Source of the DNA: Leucobacter sp. PH1c
GTDB taxonomy: Bacteria > Actinomycetota > Actinomycetes > Actinomycetales > Microbacteriaceae
Length of the DNA stretch: 44,089 nt
Direction: 5' to 3'
NCBI RefSeq assembly: GCF_000633415.1
Contig: NZ_AYMV01000002.1
Coordinates: 1-44,089, forward strand
Within the stretch, counting starts at the first letter, position 1, and each line of letters starts with the position of its first letter. Shown piece by piece: positions 17,410 through 29,773 of the stretch. The translations under genes and the position numbers were made by a program. The notes under the pieces are model-generated. The model was given only the letters and a program-made list of their open reading frames with translations. It was not told where the DNA came from and made no database searches.

Positions 17410-18390
17410 TCAGATGCGGTCGAGCTCCTCGGGGAGGCTCGCCTCGGTGCCGGGGATCCCGCGCGCCGAGGCCTCCTTGTCGGCCATTGCGAGGAGGCGC
17501 CGGATCCGGCCGGCGATCGCGTCCTTCGTGAGCACGGGCTCTGCGCGTGCACCGAGGTCGTCGAGGCTCGCCTCGCGGTGGGTGAGGCGCAGCTCGCCCG
17601 CGTACTTCAGGTGCTCGGGGATGTCGTCGCCCAGGATCTCGAGCGCGCGCTCGACGCGGGCGCAGGCGGCGACCGAGGCCTGCGCGGAGCGGCGGAGGTT
17701 CGCGTCGTCGAAGTTCACGAGGCGGTTGGCGGTCGCGCGAGTCTCGCGGGCACGACGGAGTTCGTCCCAGCTGTTGCGGGCCTGCTCGGCACCCATCGCG
17801 CCCAGCATGCCGCCGATCGCTTCGGCGTCGCGGATGAGGACCTTGTTCTGGCCTCGGATCTCGCGGCTCTTGGCGTCGATCCCGAGACGGCTCGCAGCCC
17901 CGACGAGCGCCATGGCGACCTCGTTGCTCGGGCAGACGACCTCGAGGCTCGCGGAGCGGCCGGGGGCGGTGAGCCCGCCGCGGGCCATGAAGGCGCCGCG
18001 CCACACGGCTGCGAGCTCGGGCTGCGCGCCCGTGGTCAGACGGTTCGGCAGGCCGCGGATCTGGCGGCGGCGGGGGTCCAGGAGCCCCAGCTGGCGGGCG
18101 AGGGTCTCGCCGTCCAGGACGCGGACGAGGAACTGCGGGGCACCGGGACGGGTGCTCGACGGCGGCAGCTGCTTGGCCTCGGAGCGCACGCCGTAGAGCT
18201 CAGCGAGGTCCTTGCGGACGCGCTGGACGATCTGCGGGGTGTGCAGTTCCGCCTCGAGCGCGATCCGCCCGGAAATGGTGTGGAGCCCGCCGGCCAGTCG
18301 GAGGATCGTTGCGACCTCGGCGACACGCTCTCCAGTGCGCTGCACGGGGTACCGCACCAGCTCACTCTTCACCTCAAGGGTCGACAGCAC
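17410..18390 (-). CDS. whiA: WhiA, DNA-binding regulator of cell division and sporulation genes
   Basis: The 326-residue protein combines an N-terminal LAGLIDADG-like domain (residues 1-220; ATILRLAGGLHTISGRIALEAEL, then RGAFMARGGLTAPGRSASLEVV) with a C-terminal helix-turn-helix (LRLTHREASLDDLGARAEPVLTKDAIAGR). The start is a GTG with GAGAGGA upstream. It follows rapZ by 61 nt. In most actinobacteria a yvcK gene sits between rapZ and whiA; here it is absent. In non-sporulating relatives WhiA controls division genes. Confidence 0.95.
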   Translation of the reverse strand: MLSTLEVKSELVRYPVQRTGERVAEVATILRLAGGLHTISGRIALEAELHTPQIVQRVRKDLAELYGVRSEAKQLPPSSTRPGAPQFLVRVLDGETLARQLGLLDPRRRQIRGLPNRLTTGAQPELAAVWRGAFMARGGLTAPGRSASLEVVCPSNEVAMALVGAASRLGIDAKSREIRGQNKVLIRDAEAIGGMLGAMGAEQARNSWDELRRARETRATANRLVNFDDANLRRSAQASVAACARVERALEILGDDIPEHLKYAGELRLTHREASLDDLGARAEPVLTKDAIAGRIRRLLAMADKEASARGIPGTEASLPEELDRI

Positions 18391-18451
18391 GAATGAGTCC
18401 TCTCAAAAATCAGGATGGGAACGGCGGGGCGTCGGCGCAGCACTGCAGAAG

Positions 18452-19330
18452 CTACTCACGACCGAGGTCGCGGTGGCGCAGACTGACACTGACGCCCGGA
18501 AGGCCCGCGAGTCGATCAGCGAGCTCGCGTGCGGTGGCGACAGAACGGTGTTTGCCGCCCGTGCATCCTACCGCGAGCGAGGCGTGTCGTTTGTTCTCCC
18601 GCTGGAAACCTGCCAGCACGGGCGTCAGGGCTGCGACGTAGTGCTCGAGGAACTCGGCGGCGCCGTCCCGGCTCAGCACGTACTCCTTCACTTCCGCGTC
18701 AACTCCGGTGAGAGCGCGCAGCTCGGGCTCCCAGAACGGGTTCGGCAGGAAGCGCATATCGACCATGAGGTCGACGTCGGTGGGCGCGCCGTACTTGAAT
18801 CCGAAGCTCACGACGGACAGCTGCAGGCCGGGCGTGTTGTCATCGGAGAAGAGTTCGCGGGTCGCGGTCGACAGGTCGTGCACGTTGTAGCGCGAGGTGT
18901 CGATCACCACGTCGCTCGAGGCCCGGAGTTCCTGCAACCGGTCGCGCTCAAGGCGGATCCCCTCGAGGAGGCTCCCCGCCTCGGCCTGGAAGGGGTGCGG
19001 GCGGCGCACGGACTCGTAGCGACGCACGAGGATCTCATCGGTTGCATCAAGGAACACCACACGGACCGTGGCGTTCTCGCGCAGCTCGGTGACGGTGTGC
19101 TGAATGTCTGCGAACAGATCGCGCCCGCGCACATCAACGACCGCGGCGATCTTCGGAAGAGCTCCCCCCGAGCGATCCGCCATGTCGGCGAGCGTCTTCA
19201 GCATGGAGAGCGGAAGATTATCGACCACGTACCAGCCGAGGTCCTCAAGCGTGTTCGCGACCGTGCTCCGACCCGCCCCGGACATTCCTGTGACGATCAG
19301 GATCTCCTGCGTGGATTCCACCTCGTTCAT
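18452..19330 (-). CDS. rapZ: RapZ/YvcJ-family nucleotide-binding protein
   Basis: A 292-residue P-loop protein that binds ATP and GTP. In Escherichia coli the homologue delivers the small RNA GlmZ to RNase E; in actinobacteria the role is unsettled. Walker A is GMSGAGRS (residues 15-22), followed by VVDNLPLSML, and the C-terminal domain carries AVGCTGGKHRSVATARELA, the family hallmark. The ATG overlaps the uvrC stop by 4 nt. Confidence 0.94.
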   Translation of the reverse strand: MNEVESTQEILIVTGMSGAGRSTVANTLEDLGWYVVDNLPLSMLKTLADMADRSGGALPKIAAVVDVRGRDLFADIQHTVTELRENATVRVVFLDATDEILVRRYESVRRPHPFQAEAGSLLEGIRLERDRLQELRASSDVVIDTSRYNVHDLSTATRELFSDDNTPGLQLSVVSFGFKYGAPTDVDLMVDMRFLPNPFWEPELRALTGVDAEVKEYVLSRDGAAEFLEHYVAALTPVLAGFQRENKRHASLAVGCTGGKHRSVATARELADRLAGLPGVSVSLRHRDLGRE

Positions 19331-21359
19331 GCGCTTCCCTCCTCGCCCGGCTCCGCCGTGGATGCCGCCTCCAGCTTAGCGTCAGCGCACTCCTCGGGGC
19401 CGGGATCCTCGGGGCCCGCGTTCAGGTGCGCGCGCACCTGCTCCGCGAGCTTCGGCCCGAGCCCCGGTGCGGCCGCGAGCTCCTCCTGGCTCGCCGCGCG
19501 GAGCCTCGCGACCGAGCCGAAGTGCTTGAGCAGCCCCTGCACGCGCTTCGGCCCGAGCCCGGGGATCTCCGAGAGCTGACTCGCGATCGCCGTGCTGCGG
19601 CGCTGCCGCTGGAAGGTGATCGCGAAGCGATGCGCCTCGTCACGGACGCGCTGCACGAGGAACAGCGCCTCGCTCGTGCGCGGGAGGATCACGGGGAACG
19701 GATCGCCCGGGAGCCAGAGCTCTTCCAGCCGCTTCGCCACCCCGCACAGGGCGATGTCCGTGATCCCGGCGTCGGCGAGGGCGCGCGCCGCGGCCTTCAC
19801 CTGAGGCTCGCCGCCGTCGACGATGAGGAGCTGCGGGCGGTCGCGGTAGATGCCGCTCGGCTGCTCCCCCGCCTCGCGCGCCTGGTTCAACTGGGCGGCG
19901 CGCCGGGCGACGACCTGATTGATCGAGTCGGTGTCGTCGCGAGTCTCCTCGATCCGATACTTCCGGTACGCGCCCTTCGCGGGGAGGCCGTCCTCGAAGA
20001 CGACGAGCGAGGCCACGACGCCCGTGCCCTGGAGGTGGGACACGTCGATGCACTCGATCCGCAGCGGCGCCTCGCTCATCCCGAGCGCGCGCTGCAGTTC
20101 CGCGAGCGCGTCGGTGCGCGCGGTGAGGTCGGCGGCGCGCTTCAGCTTGTGCCGGATCAGGTGCTCGCCGGCGTTCAGCACGGCGCGCTCCATGAGCTGC
20201 ACTTTCTCCCCGCGCTCGGGCACCCGGAGGCGCACACGCCCGCGTCGCGGACGCTGAGCACTGAGCGCGTTCTCGAGCGCCGCCTCGCCCTCCGGGAGCA
20301 GCGGCACGAGGATCTCGGGCGGAGGCTCGCGATCGCCCTCGTACGCCGACTGCACGACCTGCTCGAGCAGGGTGCCCGGCGAGTCGTCGAGCTCGACGTC
20401 GACGATCCAGCTCCGCTCGCCCCGGATCCGGCCGCCGCGAATGATGAACTGGTGCGCCGCGGCCGCGAGCTCGTCGGCGCGGAGCCCGAACACGTCGAGG
20501 TTGACGTCGTGGCCGAGCACGACGGCGTTCTTCTCGAGCACGTGCTGCACCGCCTGCACCTGGTCGCGCAGGCGGGCAGCGTCCTCGTAGCGCTGTTCGA
20601 GCGCGGCCTCGCGCATCCCGGACTGGAGCGCGCGGAGATGGCTCGTATCGCCGCCCGCGAGGAACGCGACGAGCTCCTCGACGCGGGTGCGATGCGCCTC
20701 GATCGAGATGAGGCGAGAACAGGGCCCGTGGCACCGGCCGATCTGCCCCGCGAGGCAGGGCCGCCCGCTCGACATGGCGCGCTTGTAGTCGGCGTCGTTG
20801 CAGGTGCGGATCGGGAAGGCCTGCTGCAGGAGCGCCGTCGTCTCCCGGAGCGCCCACACCTTGGGGTACGGCCCGAAGTAGCGGGCGCCGCGGATCTTCT
20901 CGTTCCGGGTGATGATGAGGCGCGGCGACTCCTCGCGGAGCGTGACCGCGAGGTACGGGTACGTCTTGTCGTCCTTGAACTGAACGTTGAAGGGCGGCTT
21001 GAACTCCGTGATCCAGGTGTGCTCGAGCACGAGCGACTCGGTGTCGGTCGCGACGACCGTCCAATCGAGCTTCGCCGCGAGGGCGAGCATGCGCCGCGTC
21101 CGCGGCATGAGCGAGTGGAGCGGCTGGAAGTAGTTCGCGAGCCTGGCGCGCAGGTTCTTCGCCTTGCCGATGTAGAGTACGCGCCCGTACTTGTCGCTGA
21201 AGCGGTACACCCCCGGCGAGGTGGGGATCTCCCCCTGCGCCGGGCGGAACGCCGCGCGCGCGTCGCCGGGGACCCCGCCGCCGCTCCCGCCGTCACCGAC
21301 GGCATCGCCGTCGGGCGGCGCCGCGGCGTCCGGGCCCTCGATCCCGCCCGAGATCGCGA

Positions 21360-21363
<4 letters not shown>
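19327..21363 (-). CDS. uvrC: Excinuclease ABC subunit C
   Basis: The 678-residue nuclease makes both incisions in nucleotide excision repair. In order it has a GIY-YIG domain ([26 protein letters not shown], about residue 50), the UVR UvrB-binding motif near residue 240, an RNase H-like domain ([18 protein letters not shown]) and C-terminal helix-hairpin-helix motifs ([29 protein letters not shown]). The first 40 or so residues are a Gly/Asp/Pro-rich extension outside the family core. The GTG start overlaps the uvrA stop (GTGA), which supports it. Confidence 0.95.
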
Positions 21364-24299
<2,936 letters not shown>

Positions 24300-24305
24300 C
24301 CTCCC

Positions 24306-24346
24306 ATCTTACGGGTCGCGGGCTGGAAATTCGAACATATGTGCGA
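24306..24346 (-). promoter_or_regulatory. uvrA promoter with LexA (SOS) box
   Basis: On the uvrA strand, TCGCACATATGTTCGA (24331-24346) matches the Gram-positive/mycobacterial LexA box TCGAAC-N4-GTTCGA at 11 of 12 fixed positions. The -10 box TAAGAT is at 24306-24311, and the predicted -35 (about 24329-24335) overlaps the box edge. LexA bound there would block polymerase, giving DNA-damage induction of uvrA. The divergent gene at 24480 starts 134 nt away. Confidence 0.82.
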
Positions 24347-24479
24347 GAGACGCGCCGCCGCCCGCAACGCCGGGAGCGAACGTCGCGGTCGGGCGCGCGG
24401 CGCACGAGCCGGGCCTGGCAGGAAGTCGCGCGGTGTGCCAGGGTGGAGGGCGTACAAACATCAGACGATTGAGGTTTCC

Positions 24480-25334
24480 ATGAGCTCCCCCGAGTCCGCC
24501 GCCCCCGCTCCCGCTGCGCGCGCCGCACGTCCCGCCCGGCCGCAGATCGTGCTCGAGGTGCTCGAACGGATCCAGCTGTCGCGCCATCTCGTGCGGATCG
24601 TCGCGGGCGGCCCGGGCATTGCCGAGATCGAGCCGAACGGCAAGACCGATGCCTACAGCAAGATGCTCTTCGCGCATCCGGAGACGTCCCTGACGCCGCC
24701 GTACGATCTCGATGCGCTCCGCGCGGAGCTCGCCCCCGAGCTCCTCCCCGCGACGCGCACTTACTCGATCCGGCGCTTCGACATCCCGGGCGGGCAGATC
24801 TGGATCGACTTCGTGACCCACGGCGACGAGGGCGTCGCGGGGCCGTGGGCGGATCGCGCACAGCCCGGGGATCCCGTCGTTCTCCGCGGGATCGGTGGCG
24901 GCTACGCGCCCGATCCGAGCGCCGACTGGCACCTGCTCGCGGGTGACGACGCCGCGATTCCGGCGCTCGCCGCGGCGCTCGAGGCCATGCCGGCCGACGC
25001 CGTCGGCGCGGCGTTCATCGAGGTCGCCGGGCCTGAGGACGAACTCCCGCTCGACGCGCCGGACGGCATCGCCGTCACCTGGGTGCACCGCGGCGACGCC
25101 GCAGCGGGAACCTCCCCGGTGCTCGTCGACGCGGTCCGCGCTGCGGAGTGGCGCCCCGGCCGCGTGCAGGTCTTCGTTCACGGCGAGCGCGGTGCGATGA
25201 AGGCGCTCCGCCCGTACTTCACCGACGAGCGCGGACTCGATCGCGCGCAGCTCTCGCTCTCCCCCTACTGGGCGTACGGCCGCCGCGAGGACGCGTTCCA
25301 GGCGGAGAAGCGGGAGCCCATCGGTCAGGTCTAG
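24480..25334 (+). CDS. Siderophore-interacting protein (FAD-dependent ferric-siderophore reductase family)
   Basis: The 284-residue protein belongs to the SIP/ViuB group of flavin reductases, which release iron from imported siderophores in the cytosol. The FAD-binding signature RTYSIRRFD (RxYS) lies near residue 96, followed by [22 protein letters not shown]. The C-terminal half is the NAD(P)H domain ([16 protein letters not shown], then [17 protein letters not shown]). The ATG follows GAGG. No DtxR-type iron box or siderophore transporter is recognisable nearby, so iron regulation is unproven. Confidence 0.92.
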   Translation: MSSPESAAPAPAARAARPARPQIVLEVLERIQLSRHLVRIVAGGPGIAEIEPNGKTDAYSKMLFAHPETSLTPPYDLDALRAELAPELLPATRTYSIRRFDIPGGQIWIDFVTHGDEGVAGPWADRAQPGDPVVLRGIGGGYAPDPSADWHLLAGDDAAIPALAAALEAMPADAVGAAFIEVAGPEDELPLDAPDGIAVTWVHRGDAAAGTSPVLVDAVRAAEWRPGRVQVFVHGERGAMKALRPYFTDERGLDRAQLSLSPYWAYGRREDAFQAEKREPIGQV

Positions 25335-25350
25335 GGCCGCGCGTGCGGGG

Positions 25351-25394
25351 TGTCCGTTTTCTTCAAGACGGACAGTTCCCGGCGGGCGTACGCT
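25351..25394 (+). promoter_or_regulatory. Predicted leaderless promoter and operator of the VOC gene
   Basis: A -10 box TACGCT (25389-25394) lies 6 nt before the ATG at 25401, and there is no ribosome site. The inverted repeat TGTCCGT/ACGGACA (25351-25357 and 25368-25374), with TCTTCAAGA inside, covers the place expected for the -35 box. It could be the site for the neighbouring AraC regulator, or a weak terminator for the upstream gene. Confidence 0.5.
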
Positions 25395-25400
25395 GGCCGC

Positions 25401-25802
25401 ATGACTCTCGCACTCAACTTCATTGGAATCGTCACGAACGATCTCGCTGCGTCCCTCCGCTTCTACCGCGGACTCGGGCTCGACATCCCCGAGGGGCTCG
25501 ACGATGCCCCGCACGTCGAGGTGATGCTGCCCGGCGGCACGAAGCTCGCGTGGGATCCGCTGAGCACGATCCACAGCTTCGATCCCTCGTTCGAGCTGCC
25601 GAGCGGGGCCGGGCGCATCGGCTTCGCCTGCGAGGCCGCGTCTCCCGAGGAGGTCGACCGGGCGTACGCGGCGATCGTCGCTGCGTTCCCCGACGCGGCG
25701 GCGACGGAGCCCTGGGACGCCCCCTGGGGGCAGCGCTACGCGACCGTGCAGGATCCGGACGGGAACGCGGTCGATCTCTACGCGGCGCTGCCCACTGCCT
25801 GA
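25401..25802 (+). CDS. VOC-family (glyoxalase/bleomycin-resistance-like) protein
   Basis: A 133-residue vicinal-oxygen-chelate protein with the paired beta-alpha-beta-beta-beta layout: NFIGIVTNDLAASLRFYRGLGLDIP at the start and YATVQDPDGNAVDLYAAL at the end. The usual metal-binding histidine of true glyoxalase I is not obvious, so substrate and metal use are unknown. I chose the ATG at 25401; the open frame upstream crosses the promoter. Its 3' end overlaps that of the convergent AraC gene by 25 bp, and the pair probably forms one regulatory unit. Confidence 0.88.
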   Translation: MTLALNFIGIVTNDLAASLRFYRGLGLDIPEGLDDAPHVEVMLPGGTKLAWDPLSTIHSFDPSFELPSGAGRIGFACEAASPEEVDRAYAAIVAAFPDAAATEPWDAPWGQRYATVQDPDGNAVDLYAALPTA

Positions 25803-26557
25803 CGCGCGAGCGCGCCGGGAGTGGTTCCCGCGAGCGCGCGGAGTTCGCGGGTGAGGTGCGCCTGGTCGGCGTACCCGGCTGCGCCGGCGACGGCGACGGG
25901 CTCCCCGCCGGCTCGGAGCAGCCGCAGCGCGTGCTCCGCGCGCACGACGCGCCGGAGGCTCGTGTAGCCGTAGCCGAAGCGGTCGACCATGCGGCGCCGG
26001 AGCTGGCGCTCGGAGGCACCGAGCTCTGCCGCGAGGAGCGCGGCTCGAGCTCCGCGGGTCGCTGCGGCGCGCACCGCGGCGAGCCAGGCCGCCTCCCCCG
26101 CGAGGCCGGGCGCGTAGCTGCGTTCGACGCGGAGGACGAGTGCGCGCTGCGCGTCGCGCCGCCCCGGCCGGTCCATGTGCTCGGCGACGGGTCCTGCGTC
26201 GCGCGCGCGGCGGAGCAGATCGCGGGCCGCGCGATGCGCCGCGGGGTCGAGGACCGCGGGGCCCTCCAGCTGGGCGTCGCGAAGCGCGCCCGCGGGCTGA
26301 GCGAGGGCGGCCCCCGCGAAGCCCGGGGCGAAGCGGAGCCCCACCGTGATCCCGCCGAGACCGTCGCGGACGGGAATTGCTCGTGTCGAGGGCCCGGCGA
26401 TCAGCAGGGCGTCGTCCCGGAGGATGAGGTCCGCGCTGCCGTCCGCCGGGATCACGCGCTCCGCGGCCGGCGCGGGGGCGCCATCGGTGACGCGCGCCGC
26501 GGTAGGGCCACTCCACCAGAGGGTGCCGACCCCCGGAACCTCGAGCTCGCGGTACAC
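25778..26557 (-). CDS. AraC-family transcriptional regulator
   Basis: The 259-residue protein has a divergent N-terminal sensory domain and a C-terminal AraC double helix-turn-helix (about residues 155-250; ARAALLAAELGASERQLRRRMVDRFGYGYTSLRRVVRAEHALRLL, then VAGAAGYADQAHLTRELRALAGTTPGAL). The start is a GTG behind GGGGAG. It lies 14 nt downstream of uvrB on the same strand and so may be cotranscribed with it. It faces the VOC gene, with which it shares 25 bp at the 3' ends. Ligand unknown. Confidence 0.9.
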   Translation of the reverse strand: MYRELEVPGVGTLWWSGPTAARVTDGAPAPAAERVIPADGSADLILRDDALLIAGPSTRAIPVRDGLGGITVGLRFAPGFAGAALAQPAGALRDAQLEGPAVLDPAAHRAARDLLRRARDAGPVAEHMDRPGRRDAQRALVLRVERSYAPGLAGEAAWLAAVRAAATRGARAALLAAELGASERQLRRRMVDRFGYGYTSLRRVVRAEHALRLLRAGGEPVAVAGAAGYADQAHLTRELRALAGTTPGALARQAVGSAA

Positions 26558-26571
26558 GGCGTGCTCCCCGC

Positions 26572-28662
26572 CTAGCGGTGCCCGGCGGCGTCCATGCTGC
26601 GCAGCTCGCGCTTCAGCTCGGACACCTCGTCACGGAGCCGCGCGGCGAGCTCGAACTTGAGCTCCTCCGCGGCCGCGAGCATCTGCTCGGTCAGATCGGC
26701 GATCAGCTCCTCGAGCTTCGCCGAGCCCTCCTCCGCGATCGCTCCCGCTCGTGCCGCGGCCTTGCCCTTCGCCCGCTGCGGGGATCCGCCTTTCCGCTGC
26801 GCGTGCGCACCCGTGCGCGAGAGCACGTCCTCGGTGTCTGCAGCCTCCCGGGCGAGCATCTCCGTGATGTCGCCGATCTTCTTGCGAAGCGGCTGCGGGT
26901 CGATCCCGTGCTCCGTGTTGTAGGCGATCTGGATCTCGCGACGGCGGTTCGTCTCGTCGATCGCCTCGCGCATCGATCGGGTGATCTTGTCCGCGTACAT
27001 GTGTACCTGGCCGGAGACGTTTCGCGCGGCACGGCCGATCGTCTGGATCAGCGAGGTGCTCGACCGGAGGAAGCCCTCCTTGTCCGCGTCGAGAATCGCG
27101 ACGAGGGAGACCTCGGGGAGGTCGAGGCCCTCACGGAGCAGGTTGATGCCGACGAGCACGTCGTACACGCCGGCGCGGAGCTCGGTCAGCAGCTCGACGC
27201 GCCGCAGCGTGTCCACATCGGAGTGGAGATAGCGCACGCGAACGCCCGCCTCCTCCATGAAGGTGGTGAGCTGCTCAGCCATTTTCTTCGTGAGCGTCGT
27301 GACGAGCACTCGCTCGTCCCGCTCGGCCCGGGCGCGGACCTCCTCGAGCAGGTCGTCGATCTGCCCCTCGCTCGGCTTGATGATGATCTCGGGATCGATG
27401 AGGCCCGTGGGCCGGATGATCTGCTCGACGATGCCGTCGGCGCGCTCAAGCTCGTACTTGCCGGGGGTCGCCGAGAGGTACACGATCTGCCCGACGCGGT
27501 CGTTGAACTCGCCGAAGGTGAGCGGCCGGTTGTCGAGCGCGCTCGGGAGGCGGAACCCGTGGTCGACGAGCGTGCGCTTGCGCGACGCATCGCCCTCGTA
27601 CATCGCACCGATCTGCGGCACCGTGACATGGGACTCGTCGATCACGACGAGGAAGTCGTCCGGGAAGTAGTCGAGGAGGCAGTGCGGGGCCTCCCCCGGC
27701 TCGCGCCCGTCGATGTGCCTGGAGTAGTTCTCGATGCCCGAGCAGAAGCCGATCTGCTCCATCATCTCCAGATCGAAGGTGGTGCGCATGCGCAGCCGCT
27801 GCTCCTCGACGAGCTTGTTCTGCCGCTTCAACTCCGCGAGTCGCGCGTCGAGCTCGTCCGAGATCGAGCCCATCGCCCGATTCATCACCTCGCGACTGGC
27901 CACGTAGTGCGAACCGGGGAACACCGAGACCGTCTCGACCTGCTTGATCACGTCGCCCGTCACCGGGTGCAGGTAGTACAGCGCCTCGATCTCGTCGCCG
28001 AAGAACTCGATGCGGATCGCGAGCTCCTCGTACATCGGGATAATCTCGACCGTGTCGCCCCGCACGCGGAAGTTGCCGCGCACGAACTCGATGTCGTTGC
28101 GCTGGTACTGCATGTCGACGAAGCGGCGGAGCAGCACGTCGCGGTTGAGCACGTCGCCCACGACGAGCGGCACCATCGCCTCGTAGTACTCCTCCGGCTT
28201 GCCGAGGCCGTAGATGCACGAGACCGTCGACACCACCACCGTGTCGCGGCGGCTGAGCAGCGCGTTCGTCGTCGAGTGGCGCAGCCGCTCGACCTCGGCG
28301 TTCACCGACGAGTCCTTCTCGATGAAGGTGTCCGTCTGCGGCACGTAGGCCTCGGGCTGGTAGTAGTCGTAGTAGCTGACGAAGTACTCGACCGCGTTGT
28401 TCGGGAGAAGCTGCCGGAACTCGCTCGCGAGCTGCGCGGCCAGCGTCTTGTTGTGCGCGAGCACAAGCGTGGGGCGCTGGACGGCCTCGATGAGCCACGC
28501 CGTCGTGGCCGACTTGCCCGTACCCGTCGCACCGAGGAGCACCACATCGGTTTCACCGGCGTTGATGCGGTCGGCGAGCTCGGCGATGGCCTTCGGCTGA
28601 TCGCCGTTCGGCTCGTACTCGCTGATCACCTCGAAGGGGCGGACGCTGCGCGTGGGTTCCAT
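26572..28662 (-). CDS. uvrB: Excinuclease ABC subunit B
   Basis: The 696-residue helicase-like protein loads onto damaged DNA from UvrA and recruits UvrC. Visible motifs are Walker A GATGTGKS (about residue 45), the beta-hairpin region [42 protein letters not shown], and a C-terminal UVR helix ([27 protein letters not shown]). The ATG at 28662 lies 7 nt behind a TAGTCT box with no ribosome site, suggesting a leaderless mRNA. An ATG ten codons upstream (28692) is the alternative. No SOS box was seen, unlike uvrA. Confidence 0.95.
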   Translation of the reverse strand: MEPTRSVRPFEVISEYEPNGDQPKAIAELADRINAGETDVVLLGATGTGKSATTAWLIEAVQRPTLVLAHNKTLAAQLASEFRQLLPNNAVEYFVSYYDYYQPEAYVPQTDTFIEKDSSVNAEVERLRHSTTNALLSRRDTVVVSTVSCIYGLGKPEEYYEAMVPLVVGDVLNRDVLLRRFVDMQYQRNDIEFVRGNFRVRGDTVEIIPMYEELAIRIEFFGDEIEALYYLHPVTGDVIKQVETVSVFPGSHYVASREVMNRAMGSISDELDARLAELKRQNKLVEEQRLRMRTTFDLEMMEQIGFCSGIENYSRHIDGREPGEAPHCLLDYFPDDFLVVIDESHVTVPQIGAMYEGDASRKRTLVDHGFRLPSALDNRPLTFGEFNDRVGQIVYLSATPGKYELERADGIVEQIIRPTGLIDPEIIIKPSEGQIDDLLEEVRARAERDERVLVTTLTKKMAEQLTTFMEEAGVRVRYLHSDVDTLRRVELLTELRAGVYDVLVGINLLREGLDLPEVSLVAILDADKEGFLRSSTSLIQTIGRAARNVSGQVHMYADKITRSMREAIDETNRRREIQIAYNTEHGIDPQPLRKKIGDITEMLAREAADTEDVLSRTGAHAQRKGGSPQRAKGKAAARAGAIAEEGSAKLEELIADLTEQMLAAAEELKFELAARLRDEVSELKRELRSMDAAGHR

Positions 28663-28814
28663 GGAAAAAAGACTAGCCGCACCCTCCGACATTCGGTTCG
28701 GGATCCGCCCAGGGCGGAGCGCGAAGCGGGCCCAGGGGTCCCCGTGCGGCGGTGTCGGGGGCGCGTGCTAGCCTGGCGTTTCGACCGGGCAGGGCACGAG
28801 AAACGAGGCATTCG

Positions 28815-29342
28815 GTGAAACTCGCAGAGGCGCTGGCGCTCCGCGCCGACACGCAGAAGCGCATCGCGCAGCTCCGCGCACGCATTGCGGCGAACGCGCG
28901 CTTCCAGGAGGGCGAGGAACCCGCGGAGGACGCGGCCGCGCTCCTCTCCGAGGCCGCGCTCGCGGTCGGCGAGCTCGAGCAGCTCGTGCGGAGCATCAAC
29001 ACCACGAACTCGGCCGTCACGCTCGAGCTCCCCGCAGCGCCGGCCCGCCCGTCGGGCGGCCGCCGCCGAGAGACGGGCGCGAGCCAGTCCGCGACGATCA
29101 CCATGACGGATGCGCTCGCGCGACGCGACAGCCTCCGGCTGCGGCACTCGATCCTCGTCGGCGCCGCCGAGGCCGCGCAGCCGACGGGTGCGCACCGGCA
29201 GCTGCGGTCCGAGCTCCGCGAGGTGAGCGCGCTCTCGGTCCCCGAACTGCACACGCAGGCGGATGCCGTAGCGCGCGAGCTCCGAGAACTCGACGCCAAG
29301 ATCCAGCAGGCGAACTGGAGCGAGGAGCTCACGGGCGAATAA
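28815..29342 (+). CDS. DIP1984-family protein (function unknown)
   Basis: A 175-residue, largely alpha-helical, charged protein of a family named after the Corynebacterium diphtheriae protein DIP1984, sometimes labelled septicolysin-like. The family N-terminus KLAEALALRADTQKRIAQLR is clear, and the C-terminus is helical (VPELHTQADAVARELRELDAKIQQANW). Coiled-coil packing is likely, and no catalytic motif is visible. The GTG start has ACGAGG upstream. It diverges from uvrB. The stop lies within a repeated AGCTCACGGGC pattern. Function should not be assumed from the septicolysin label. Confidence 0.85.
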   Translation: MKLAEALALRADTQKRIAQLRARIAANARFQEGEEPAEDAAALLSEAALAVGELEQLVRSINTTNSAVTLELPAAPARPSGGRRRETGASQSATITMTDALARRDSLRLRHSILVGAAEAAQPTGAHRQLRSELREVSALSVPELHTQADAVARELRELDAKIQQANWSEELTGE

Positions 29343-29393
29343 CCCCGAGCACGGAGCTCACGAGGGCACAGCCCACGGGCGCAGCTCACGGGC
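29326..29393. repeat. Degenerate repeat spanning the DIP1984-gene stop codon
   Basis: Four related units: AGCTCACGGGCG (29326, still coding), AGCTCACGAGGGC (29355), AGCCCACGGGCGC (29370) and AGCTCACGGGC (29383). The last three are spaced 15 and 13 nt apart. The final codons of the gene recur as non-coding copies, the same pattern as at the pgi and YcaQ gene ends. Confidence 0.65.
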
Positions 29394-29764
29394 CCAGCAA
29401 TCATGGGCTCCGTGCCCGCGGGATGCGCCGCCCGCCGCGCGAGCGGATCGGGAGCGCGGCTCTCAGACAGAAGACAACTGAACACGGCGGAGTCGGTACC
29501 GGCTCGACCAGCGGGCACACCCCGCGCCAGACGGGCAATTCTGGCTCTTGCAGGGTGGCGGGCAGCCCACACCGAAGTACGGAGCAGCCCAGCACCGCGC
29601 ACCTGTGATTGCGCATCGCGCACACCGCACAACCGCGTGTCGGGGTCGAATCGGGAGGGTGGGATCGGGGACTCTCCGCGCGCGTGCGCTGGGCGGCTTC
29701 ACGCGGCAGCAGCCGCTCAAGCCGAGTCAGGTATCTGCAGCCCGCTCAGGCCGCAGCAGCCCGC
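29343..29764. other. Gene-free region between two convergent genes
   Basis: No supported gene is present in these 422 bp. Both ends carry short repeats that extend from the neighbouring stop codons (29326-29393 and 29710-29773). The middle part (about 29450-29640) is of slightly lower GC with no recognisable protein, RNA or insertion-sequence remnant. I see no clear single terminator hairpin. Confidence 0.7.
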
Positions 29765-29773
29765 TCAGGCCGC
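29710..29773. repeat. Direct repeat spanning the YcaQ-family gene stop codon
   Basis: CAGCCCGCTCAGGCCGC occurs perfectly at 29738-29754 and 29757-29773 (19-bp period), with a decayed copy CAGCCGCTCAAGCCG at 29710-29724. On the minus strand each unit reads GCGGCCTGAGCGGGCTG, and the TGA in the right copy (29765-29767) is the stop codon of the gene. Confidence 0.8.

Noticed and set aside
24300-24479. DtxR-type iron box before the siderophore-interacting protein gene
   Set aside because: No 19-bp TTAGGTTAG-type palindrome is present; the only clear palindrome is the LexA box serving uvrA.
28663-28710. LexA box upstream of uvrB
   Set aside because: The nearest sequence (CGAAC then GTCGG with a 5-nt spacer on the minus strand) has the wrong spacing and several mismatches.
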